Of a DNA stretch of 64,000 bases, positions 16,135-23,376 are shown piece by piece. Position numbers and translations under genes: made by a program. This DNA comes from Streptomyces lateritius (GTDB taxonomy: Bacteria > Actinomycetota > Actinomycetes > Streptomycetales > Streptomycetaceae): the NCBI RefSeq assembly GCF_014649715.1, contig NZ_BMTO01000012.1, positions 188,843 to 252,842 on the forward strand, read 5' to 3'. Positions within the stretch are counted from its first letter, which is position 1. Each line of letters begins with the position of its first letter. Below the pieces are notes generated by a model. That model ran no database searches. It saw nothing but the letters and a program-made list of their open reading frames with translations, and was not told where the DNA came from.

Positions 16135-17550
16135 ATGACTCAGCAGGGGGACAGCTGGTGGGACAAGCTCTACGACGAGTCGGCCCCGGACACGGCGCCG
16201 ACCGCGACGGGTGACACGCTGGAAGACCGCTTCGACTCCGCGTCCCGGGCCATGCCCGCCGCCGTACGACGGGACAGCGCCCCGCCCCGGCCGGAGCGGC
16301 CCCCGTGGGAGCCCCTCGACACGGAGGAGGAAGCGGGCGACCCGCGTCCCTTCCCACCGCCCCCCGACGCCCCGCCCCCACCACCGGCATCGCCCGCAGC
16401 AGCCGTACCATCGGCACCACCCGCCCCACCGGAACCGCCGCCCCCGCCCCCGCCCGCGCCTCCCAGGTCTTCCGCGCCGGCCCTCGAGACCCAGCAGGCC
16501 GACACCGCCGCCGTCCCCCGGCCCCGTACGGGTCACATCGGCAGCCGCCCGCCCACCTACGAGGCCGAGCCCACCGCACTGCCCGCCGCCCGCCCCGGTG
16601 AACTGGCCGACCTGGTCGCCGACACCGTCCTCGACGGCGCCCGCTACGGCGCCTGCACCGTGCGCGCCGCCTCCCTGCGCGGCGACTCGGCCCGCTACCG
16701 CGGCGAACCCCGCAGGGACACCCTGCTCACCGCACGCTTCGGCCAGGACGAGGCCGCGCTCGTCCTCGTCGCCGTCGCGACCGGCGCCCGCGCCTCCGAA
16801 GGCGCCCACCTCGCCGCCGCCGAAGCCTGCCGCTGGATCGGTGACGCCGTCGGACGCAGCCACGCCCGGCTCTCCGAGGACATCAGGGCCGGCCGCCGCG
16901 GGGACCTGAAATCGGGGCTCCACCGGCTCACCGACCGCACCTACGGCAAGCTCCGCGCCCGCGCCGCCGAACGGGGCCTAGAACCCGAGGAGTACACCGC
17001 GAGCCTGCGCTGCCTGCTGCTCTCCGCCGACCCCGGCTGCCGTACCCGGGTCTTCTTCGGCATCGGCCGCGGCGGGCTGTTCCGGCTGCGCGACGGCGCC
17101 TGGCAGGACATAGAGCCGCTCGTACCCGAGCGGTCGGCCCTGCGCGGCGCACCCGTCCTCGGCTTCGGTTCGCCCCCGCCCGACACGCCGGCGGAGACGG
17201 AGGAAGGCGACCGGCTCACCATGGACCTCGGCATCACCACACCCGCCGGCCCCTTCGTGGAGGACCCGCACTCAGCCTCCGGCGGGAGGGACCCCCATCT
17301 CGCTTCGCTCGCGCCGCCGGCCGAGCCGTTCCGCTTCCGCGCCTCCGTCGCCCGCCCCGGCGACACCCTGCTGCTCGCCTCCGAAGGACTCGCCGAGCCG
17401 ATGCGCGGCGAGCCCGCCCTGGCCAGGGAGCTCGCCGAGCGCTGGGCCGGCGCCGAGCCGCCCGGGCTCGCCGCCTTCCTCGCCGACGTGCAACTGCGGG
17501 TGAAGGGGTACGCCGATGACCGTACGGCGGTGGCCGTCTGGGAGGCGTAA
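16135..17550 (+). CDS. PP2C-fold protein with long proline-rich N-terminus, possibly inactive
   Basis: A 471-residue protein. Residues 1-150 are acidic then extremely proline-rich (runs such as PPPPPPPAPPRSS) and surely disordered. Residues 160-470 show the PP2C outline seen in Streptomyces proteins of this name: an alpha/beta core with VLVAVATGARASEGAHLAAA, CRTRVFFGIGRGGLFRLRDG, PGDTLLLASEGLAEPMRGEP and a final YADDRTAVAVWEA. The last motif keeps the Asp pair, but the usual first metal-binding motif (DGMGG) is absent; ATGAR stands in its place. A pseudophosphatase or weakly active enzyme is likely. ATG 16135 has AAGGG 3 nt upstream and GACAAT 6 nt upstream. Confidence 0.75.
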   Translation: MTQQGDSWWDKLYDESAPDTAPTATGDTLEDRFDSASRAMPAAVRRDSAPPRPERPPWEPLDTEEEAGDPRPFPPPPDAPPPPPASPAAAVPSAPPAPPEPPPPPPPAPPRSSAPALETQQADTAAVPRPRTGHIGSRPPTYEAEPTALPAARPGELADLVADTVLDGARYGACTVRAASLRGDSARYRGEPRRDTLLTARFGQDEAALVLVAVATGARASEGAHLAAAEACRWIGDAVGRSHARLSEDIRAGRRGDLKSGLHRLTDRTYGKLRARAAERGLEPEEYTASLRCLLLSADPGCRTRVFFGIGRGGLFRLRDGAWQDIEPLVPERSALRGAPVLGFGSPPPDTPAETEEGDRLTMDLGITTPAGPFVEDPHSASGGRDPHLASLAPPAEPFRFRASVARPGDTLLLASEGLAEPMRGEPALARELAERWAGAEPPGLAAFLADVQLRVKGYADDRTAVAVWEA

Positions 17551-17577
17551 CGCTCCTGCCCATGTGTTGATGGATCC

Positions 17578-19320
17578 ATGGCCAAACAGAACGTCGCAGA
17601 ACAGTTCGTCGACATTCTCGTCCGAGCGGGCGTGCAGCGCCTGTACGGAGTCGTCGGCGACAGCCTGAACCCCGTCGTCGACGCCGTCCGCCGCACCCCC
17701 GGCATCGACTGGATCCACGTCAGGCACGAGGAGGCCGCCGCCTTCGCCGCCGGGGCCGAGGCACAGATCACCGGCCGCCTCGCCGCCTGCGCGGGCTCCT
17801 GCGGCCCGGGCAACCTGCACCTGATCAACGGCCTGTACGACGCCCACCGTTCGATGGCACCCGTGCTCGCCCTCGCCTCGCACATCCCGTCGAGCGAGAT
17901 CGGCCTCGGCTTCTTCCAGGAGACCCATCCCGACCGGCTCTTCACCGAGTGCAGCCACTACAGCGAGCTGGTCTCCAACCCGAAGCAGATGCCCCGGCTG
18001 CTGCGGACGGCCATTCAGCGCGCCGTCGGCCGGGGCGGCGTCAGCGTCGTCTCCCTGCCCGGCGACATCGCCTCCGAGCCCGCCCCCAAGGAGGCGGTGG
18101 AGCACGACCTCGTCGCCACCCGGCCCACCGCCCGTCCGGGTGACGCCGAGATCGACGCCCTGGTGCGGATGATCGACGCCGCCGATCGGGTGACGCTGTT
18201 CTGCGGCAGCGGCACCGCCGGCGCGCACGCCGAGGTCATGCAGTTCGCCGAACGGCTCAAGGCGCCCGTCGGCCACGCGCTGCGCGGCAAGGAGTGGATC
18301 CAGTACGACAATCCGTTCGACGTCGGCATGAGCGGACTGCTCGGCTACGGCGCCGCCTACGAGGCCACCCACGAGTGTGATCTGCTGCTCCTGCTCGGTA
18401 CCGACTTCCCGTACAACGCCTTCCTGCCCGACGACGTCACGATCGCCCAGGTGGACATCAGGCCCGAGCACCTCGGCCGCCGCTCCAAGCTCGACCTCGC
18501 AATCTGGGGCGACGTCCGCGAGACGCTGCGCTGCGTCACTCCGCGGGTGCGCGCCAAGACCGACCGCCGCTTCCTCGACAAGATGCTGAAGAAGCACGCC
18601 GACGCCCTGGAGGGAGTCGTCAAGGCGTACACCCGCAAGGTCGAGAAGCACGTGCCGATCCACCCCGAGTACGTGGCCTCGGTCCTCGACGAACTGGCCG
18701 ACGACGACGCCGTGTTCACCGTCGACACCGGCATGTGCAACGTGTGGGCCGCCCGCTACATCTCGCCCAACGGACGCCGCCGGATCATCGGCTCCTTCTC
18801 GCACGGCTCCATGGCCAACGCCCTGCCCCAGGCCATCGGCGCCCAGTTCGTCGACCGTGGCCGCCAGGTGATCTCGATGTCGGGCGACGGTGGATTCGCC
18901 ATGCTCATGGGAGAGTTCCTCACCCTCGTCCAGCACGACCTGCCCGTGAAGATCGTCCTGTTCAACAACTCCTCGCTCGGAATGGTGGAGTTGGAGATGC
19001 TGGTCGCCGGGCTGCCTTCCTACGGAACGACGAACCACAACCCGGACTTCGCCGCCATCGCCCGCGCGGCCGGCGCCTACGGCGTCCGCGTGGAGAAGCC
19101 CAAGCAGCTCGCGGGCGCACTCAAGGACGCCTTCAAGCACAAGGGACCGGCCCTCGTCGACGTCGTCACCGACCCCAACGCCCTCTCCATCCCGCCGAAG
19201 ATCAGCCGCGAGATGGTCTCCGGCTTCGCGCTCTCCGCCGGCAAGATCGTCCTGGACGGCGGTGTGGGCCGCATGCTCCAGATGGCCCGTTCCAACCTGC
19301 GTAACGTCCCCCGGCCCTGA
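17578..19320 (+). CDS. poxB: Pyruvate dehydrogenase (quinone)/pyruvate oxidase-type ThDP enzyme
   Basis: A 580-residue thiamine-diphosphate enzyme of the PoxB type, which oxidatively decarboxylates pyruvate to acetate and passes electrons through FAD to quinone. Seen: the N-terminal pyrimidine-binding domain with the catalytic Glu (VRHEEAAAFAAGAEA), a central FAD/transhydrogenase-like domain, and the C-terminal pyrophosphate domain with MSGDGGFAMLMGEFLTL followed by FNNSSLGMVELEM, the classic GDG-NN metal/ThDP motif. The length matches E. coli PoxB (572). ATG 17578 lies 6 nt after GTTGAT, so a leaderless start is possible. A very strong terminator follows, making the gene monocistronic. Confidence 0.9.
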   Translation: MAKQNVAEQFVDILVRAGVQRLYGVVGDSLNPVVDAVRRTPGIDWIHVRHEEAAAFAAGAEAQITGRLAACAGSCGPGNLHLINGLYDAHRSMAPVLALASHIPSSEIGLGFFQETHPDRLFTECSHYSELVSNPKQMPRLLRTAIQRAVGRGGVSVVSLPGDIASEPAPKEAVEHDLVATRPTARPGDAEIDALVRMIDAADRVTLFCGSGTAGAHAEVMQFAERLKAPVGHALRGKEWIQYDNPFDVGMSGLLGYGAAYEATHECDLLLLLGTDFPYNAFLPDDVTIAQVDIRPEHLGRRSKLDLAIWGDVRETLRCVTPRVRAKTDRRFLDKMLKKHADALEGVVKAYTRKVEKHVPIHPEYVASVLDELADDDAVFTVDTGMCNVWAARYISPNGRRRIIGSFSHGSMANALPQAIGAQFVDRGRQVISMSGDGGFAMLMGEFLTLVQHDLPVKIVLFNNSSLGMVELEMLVAGLPSYGTTNHNPDFAAIARAAGAYGVRVEKPKQLAGALKDAFKHKGPALVDVVTDPNALSIPPKISREMVSGFALSAGKIVLDGGVGRMLQMARSNLRNVPRP

Positions 19321-19349
19321 GAGGTCTGATCCGCACCCCCGTCACGCAT

Positions 19350-19394
19350 CCCACCACATCGCCCGCATCGCATGAATGCGGGCGATGTGGTGGG
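19350..19394 (+). terminator. Strong poxB terminator
   Basis: A perfect 19-bp inverted repeat (19350-19368 with 19376-19394) with a 7-nt loop starts 30 bp after the poxB stop. Confidence 0.88.
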
Positions 19395-19463
19395 GCATGC
19401 ATCCCCGTGAGCCTGTTCGAGGCGAGCGGCGCGCGATGCCGTTCCGACATGTGGGTGGGGGTT

Positions 19464-19916
19464 ATGGCAGGGGAGGCGAGACAGCCGACTCAACTGCTCA
19501 GGAAGGTGGGATGCGCCGATCTCACCGCGGTGCCGGAGGTGCGACATGCGTTGCGGAAGATGCTGCGGAAGTGGGGTGGGCCTGGCGCCTCCGACGTGGC
19601 GGAGCTGCTCACCAGCGAACTGGTCACCAACGCGCTGATCCACACCGACCACGGCGCGGTGGTCACCGCCACCGTCGTCCCCGACAGCCTCCGGGTCGAG
19701 GTGCGGGACTTCGTCTCGGGCCTGACCGCGCCCCCACCACCACCGCACGTACCGACCGCCGACGCCGGTACGCACGGGGACGGGGTGCGTGAGGAGGGTA
19801 CGAGCGGCAGGGGCCTCGTTCTGGTCCAGGCGCTGGCCGACTCGTGGGGGGTGGAGGACCACGGCGTGGGCAAGGTGGTCTGGTTCGAGCTGAACGGCGG
19901 GTCCGCCGCCGCCTGA
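19464..19916 (+). CDS. Anti-sigma-factor-type ATP-binding protein (HATPase/RsbW-like)
   Basis: A 150-residue GHKL-type ATPase. The N-box is DVAELLTSELVTNALIH and the G-box region is GTSGRGLVLVQALADSWGVE. A proline-rich loop with PPPPPHV replaces the ATP lid. Streptomyces encodes dozens of such RsbW-like kinases, which bind sigma factors or phosphorylate STAS antagonists. No partner gene is adjacent; a STAS-like gene lies far off at 60040. ATG 19464 is preferred because it follows a G-rich ribosome binding site and starts the family-like N-terminus (MAGEARQPTQLLRK); an upstream start at 19407 is possible. Confidence 0.82.
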   Translation: MAGEARQPTQLLRKVGCADLTAVPEVRHALRKMLRKWGGPGASDVAELLTSELVTNALIHTDHGAVVTATVVPDSLRVEVRDFVSGLTAPPPPPHVPTADAGTHGDGVREEGTSGRGLVLVQALADSWGVEDHGVGKVVWFELNGGSAAA

Positions 19917-19954
19917 GCGGCGACGGACCCGCCGTCCGGTTCCGGGTCTCCCGC

Positions 19955-21031
19955 TCAGCCGAACTGCTGCTCGAGATCCTTGAGTTTGCGCTCCAGGGAG
20001 TCGAGCCGGGGAAGCGTCTGGGTGTCGTCCTCGGCGGTGAGGTCGACCGTCCGCGGCTCAGCGTCTCCCTTCACGGCTTGGAGGGAGGGCCGGTGTCGAA
20101 GCGGCAGCTGTCCGGGGTCCGCTATGGCGGGCTCCGCGACAGCCGCCCCCACGGACGACGTCGCGGAGCCCGCGCCGGAGTTCAGCGCCGCGACCTCGAC
20201 CTGGCGGCCGCCGCCACCGCCACCACCGCGGCCGAGGCTGAAGGCCCGGTGCTGCCGGTTGATCGCCTTGAGTCTCGCCCGGTCGAGTTTCTGCTGCTCG
20301 CGCCTGCGCAGCCGGTTCTGCTGCTTCTCGCGCCGGTCCTCCCGGACCTCGTCGACCGCCTCGTCCAGGGTGCGTACACCCTCGAGGAGCATCAGCGACC
20401 AGGCACCGAAGGTCTCCCGGGGAGCCCGGAGCCACCGTACGATCCGGATCTGCGGCAGCGGGCGAGGTACCAGACCCTGCTCGCGCAGGGCCGCCCGGCG
20501 GGTCTGCTTGAGGGCCCGGTCGAAGAGGACCGCCGCCGAGAGGGACATGCCCGCGAAGAACTGCGGGGCTCCCGCGTGGCCCAGACCCCGGGGCGCGTGC
20601 ACCCAGTTGAACCAGGCCGCCGCGCCGGCGAAGGTCCACACGAGGAGGCGCGAGCCGAGGGCGGCGTCACCGTGGCTCGCCTCGCGGACCGCGAGCACCG
20701 AGCAGAACATGGCCGCGCCGTCGAGGCCGAAGGGGACGAGATACTCCCAGCCCCCGGTGAGATTGAGGTTCTGCCGGCCGAAGCCGACGAGCCCGTGGAA
20801 GGAGAGTGCTGCGGCGACCGCCGCGCAGCAGAACAGCAGGACGTAGGAGGCGGTTCCGTAGATGGCTTCCTTGCGTCTGCGGCGTTCCTCGCTGCGCTCC
20901 CAGGAGTCCTCGGCCGCGGCCTGGTCACCGGCGCGCTTGCCGCGCGCGAGCACCGCCACCGCCGTCAGGACTCCGGCCACCATGACGCCGCCCGGAAGCA
21001 GCCAGTCCAGCGATATGTCGGTCAGTCTCAT
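19955..21031 (-). CDS. DUF2637 membrane protein (SpdB-like)
   Basis: A 358-residue protein. Four membrane segments lie in residues 1-165 (LLPGGVMVAGVLTAVAVLA, YVLLFCCAAVAAALSFHGLV, LVPFGLDGAAMFCSVLAVR and LLVWTFAGAAAWFNWVHAP). The family motif FGLDGAAMFCSVLAVREA is clear. The rest is a cytoplasmic arginine-rich region, a GGGGGGG linker and a C-terminal coiled coil (LPRLDSLERKLKDLEQQF). DUF2637 proteins resemble SpdB spread proteins of conjugative plasmids but are common on Streptomyces chromosomes; their role is unknown. ATG 21031 has AAGGGA 6 nt upstream. No other transfer genes are nearby, so I do not infer an integrated element. Confidence 0.85.
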   Translation of the reverse strand: MRLTDISLDWLLPGGVMVAGVLTAVAVLARGKRAGDQAAAEDSWERSEERRRRKEAIYGTASYVLLFCCAAVAAALSFHGLVGFGRQNLNLTGGWEYLVPFGLDGAAMFCSVLAVREASHGDAALGSRLLVWTFAGAAAWFNWVHAPRGLGHAGAPQFFAGMSLSAAVLFDRALKQTRRAALREQGLVPRPLPQIRIVRWLRAPRETFGAWSLMLLEGVRTLDEAVDEVREDRREKQQNRLRRREQQKLDRARLKAINRQHRAFSLGRGGGGGGGRQVEVAALNSGAGSATSSVGAAVAEPAIADPGQLPLRHRPSLQAVKGDAEPRTVDLTAEDDTQTLPRLDSLERKLKDLEQQFG

Positions 21032-21237
21032 GCGGTGTCCCTTGCATCGCAGTAGGGCGTTTCGGCCGCCCATACTGGCCGACCCCGTGGCCACCTCAGG
21101 GGGTTTCCCGGCAAGAGCACGCCATTGGGGCCGCACAGCATACGAATAGGTGCGATCTGATCGAACGGCAGCGCGAGGCAAGGGAGTTGCGTTCGATTCG
21201 CGTCACCCGTGAGGGTGGCGTAATCGCGGTGGGTGGG

Positions 21238-22095
21238 TCAGGCGGTCGCGGCGAGCCTGCGGACCCGCTCGGCGTCGCAGGTGCGCGGACACGTCATGCA
21301 GGTGTCCTCGGGGCGCACGGTGTAGAAGAAGCAGCACGTCGCACGGTCCCGGGTGGAGTGGAGCGTTCCGCCGACGGCGTCCGAGCCGGCCAGCTCACGG
21401 AAGCCCGCGGTGCCGACGTACGGCTTGGCGGTGCCGGGCATCAACAGCTCCAGCTCCTCCATGGCCCGCTGCTCCTCACCCAGCAGGGCGGCGATGTACC
21501 AGAGCCCTTCGACGATCTCGTCGGTGGTCATGCCCCACAGGGCCCGCTTCCCCCGCCGCATCCGGGGGCCGAAGCCGGCCAGGACGTCCTCGAAGTGCTC
21601 GGCCAGCGAGGAGCGGACCTCGGTGCGCAACGCCTCCTCGTCCGGTACGACCCGGGCGCCCGGCAGGGCGGCGGCCGGGTCGTCGGGCAGGCAGGCGAAC
21701 GACTCGACGCGGACGGCCAGCCGTCCGAGCGCACGCTGGAAGGCGACGTCGCGGGCCGGCAGGCGCGGGACCCTGCGGTGCAGGAACCAGGGGGCGGTGA
21801 CCAGGAGGCAGGCGGGCCAGGCGTACCGGTGCAGTCCCAAGCCGGCGACCACGTCGGGGCGGGCCTGCCGGCCGTAGTCGCGCAGCACCTGGGCGTTGTC
21901 CCAGGCGAGGAAGGCGTCGAGGGCGGCGCCGCCGGCCGCGAGCTCGTCCGCGCCCACCCAGCCGCCGCCGCGCGGCGACCGCTCGTCCTGACCCAGCTCC
22001 TCTAGCCGCAGACCGGAGAACACCTCGCCGAGACGGGCGTACGAGGCCGCGACGGGCGAGGTGAAGGGGGCGGGGAGCAGGGCGGGGACGGTCAT
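21238..22095 (-). CDS. FhuF-like (2Fe-2S) ferric siderophore reductase
   Basis: A 285-residue protein of the FhuF/ferric-iron-reductase type. The C-terminal cluster motif is CCFFYTVRPEDTCMTCPRTC, the Cys-Cys-x10-Cys-x2-Cys arrangement that binds one unusual 2Fe-2S cluster. The upstream region (GLHRYAWPACLLVTAPWFLH and GMTTDEIVEGLWYIAALLGE) matches the helical FhuF fold. Such proteins reduce ferric siderophores in the cytosol to free the iron. A perfect 7-1-7 palindrome of the DmdR1/IdeR iron-box type lies 28 bp upstream of the ATG, so iron repression is expected. No siderophore transporter is adjacent. Confidence 0.85.
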   Translation of the reverse strand: MTVPALLPAPFTSPVAASYARLGEVFSGLRLEELGQDERSPRGGGWVGADELAAGGAALDAFLAWDNAQVLRDYGRQARPDVVAGLGLHRYAWPACLLVTAPWFLHRRVPRLPARDVAFQRALGRLAVRVESFACLPDDPAAALPGARVVPDEEALRTEVRSSLAEHFEDVLAGFGPRMRRGKRALWGMTTDEIVEGLWYIAALLGEEQRAMEELELLMPGTAKPYVGTAGFRELAGSDAVGGTLHSTRDRATCCFFYTVRPEDTCMTCPRTCDAERVRRLAATA

Positions 22096-22123
22096 ACGGG
22101 ACCACCGAATCGCGATCGTTAAC

Positions 22124-22138
22124 AGGTAAGCCTTACCT
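22124..22138. promoter_or_regulatory. Iron box (DmdR1/IdeR-type operator)
   Basis: AGGTAAG-C-CTTACCT is a perfect 15-bp dyad that matches the core of the actinobacterial iron box (TTAGGTTAGGCTAACCTAA-like) and differs clearly from the Zur-type sites at 27782 and 31944. It lies between the FhuF-like gene (minus) and the GntR gene (plus) and probably controls the former. Confidence 0.75.
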
Positions 22139-22243
22139 TACCCGATACGTGCGATGTTTGAACTGCCGTCCTGTCCGCCTATGGTGCACAGGGGGCGCCG
22201 GTATCGCGAGCCGGGCCCGGCACGAGCCCGCAGGAGGACCCGG

Positions 22244-23221
22244 GTGGAGCAGGGCAGAGCGCGTGAGCGGGCGGCGCAGGAGCCGTATCCGCCGCTCGGC
22301 GACGCCGTACGGGTCCCGGAGCAGGCACGCGGCGGCCTGCCCGCCGCCCCTTCGGAGGCGCACGCGGCGAGGGCGCGTGGCGAACACACCCACAGCGAGC
22401 CTCCGGCACCGGGGCTCGCGCCGAGGTCCGCCGGCGAGGAGCCTGGGCGGGAACCCACCCCCGGGCCCGCCGGCGAGGCGCCCGCGCCGGGGCTCGGGGC
22501 CATGTCTGCCGGCTCGGCCGGGTCTGCCGGGTCGGCCGGCTCCGTCGGTTCTGTCGGTTCTGTCGGCGACGTGCCCGCGCCCGGGCTCGCGCCCCGGTCC
22601 GTGCAGCGCCACTCCGTGCGGGGCCAGATCCTCCAGGCCCTGCGCGCCGCGCTCGTCGGTGGCGAGCTCGTCCCCGGTGAGGTGTACTCCGCCCCGGTGC
22701 TCGCCGAGCGCTTCGGTGTCTCGGCGACCCCCGTGCGCGAGGCGATGCAGCAGCTGGCCACCGAGGGCGCCGTCGAGGTCGTGCCGAACCGCGGCTTCCG
22801 GGTCGCCGAACGCACCCCGCGCGAGCTGGCCGAGCTGGCCGAGGTCCGCGCGCTCATCGAGGTCCCGGTGATGCTGCGGCTCGCCCGTACCGTCCCGGCC
22901 GCTCGCTGGGCCGAACTCCGGCCCCTCGCCGAGGCCACCGGCGCGGCCGCCGCCCGCGGCGACCGCGCGCGCTACGCGGAGGCCGACCGCGCGTTCCATC
23001 GCGCGGTCCTCTCGCTGGCCGGCAACGAACAGCTCCTCGCCGTCGCCGACGACCTGCACCGGCGCTCCCAGTGGCCGTTGACGGGCGCCCCGGCGACCCG
23101 TCACGCCGATCTCGTCGCGGACGCGGCGGAGCACACCGCTCTTCTCGACGCGCTCATCGCCCAGGACCTGAACGTCGTGCAGTCACTCGTACGGGAGCAC
23201 TTCACCGGATCGGAAGGCTGA
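22244..23221 (+). CDS. GntR family transcriptional regulator (FCD subfamily) with long disordered N-terminus
   Basis: A 325-residue protein. The winged helix lies at about residues 125-195 (VRGQILQALRAALVGGELVP, then YSAPVLAERFGVSATPVREA), followed by an FCD ligand-binding domain (LAELAEVRALIEVPVMLRLA, then RYAEADRAFHRAVLSLAGNE). GntR/FCD proteins are usually 220-240 residues; the extra 110 at the front are Pro/Ala/Gly-rich and contain SAG/SVG triplets from a 9-bp tandem repeat near 22505-22567. GTG 22244 is chosen because AGGAGG (22232-22237) sits 6 nt upstream. It lies beside the iron box, though its distance suggests it is not a direct target. Confidence 0.82.
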   Translation: MEQGRARERAAQEPYPPLGDAVRVPEQARGGLPAAPSEAHAARARGEHTHSEPPAPGLAPRSAGEEPGREPTPGPAGEAPAPGLGAMSAGSAGSAGSAGSVGSVGSVGDVPAPGLAPRSVQRHSVRGQILQALRAALVGGELVPGEVYSAPVLAERFGVSATPVREAMQQLATEGAVEVVPNRGFRVAERTPRELAELAEVRALIEVPVMLRLARTVPAARWAELRPLAEATGAAAARGDRARYAEADRAFHRAVLSLAGNEQLLAVADDLHRRSQWPLTGAPATRHADLVADAAEHTALLDALIAQDLNVVQSLVREHFTGSEG

Positions 23222-23376
23222 CGACTAAGGTCGTTGCCCTCCGCCCGTTACCGTCCTCCTCCTCGTCTTTGCTCCCCCCGCCCGCACAGCGCGTCCGTGA
23301 GGTGTCCCATGCCGTCCGTGACTCCGACCCCGGCGCGACAGGGGTCCCTCCGGCCGAAGGACGAGGGAGGGCGGCC

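Noticed and set aside
19955..21031. DUF2637/SpdB-like gene as evidence of an integrated conjugative element
   Set aside because: No tra, rep, integrase or attachment repeats are near, and such genes are common on Streptomyces chromosomes.
22124..22138. Dyad AGGTAAG-C-CTTACCT as a Zur site
   Set aside because: It matches the iron-box core, not TGAAAATGATTTTCA, and sits before a ferric reductase gene.
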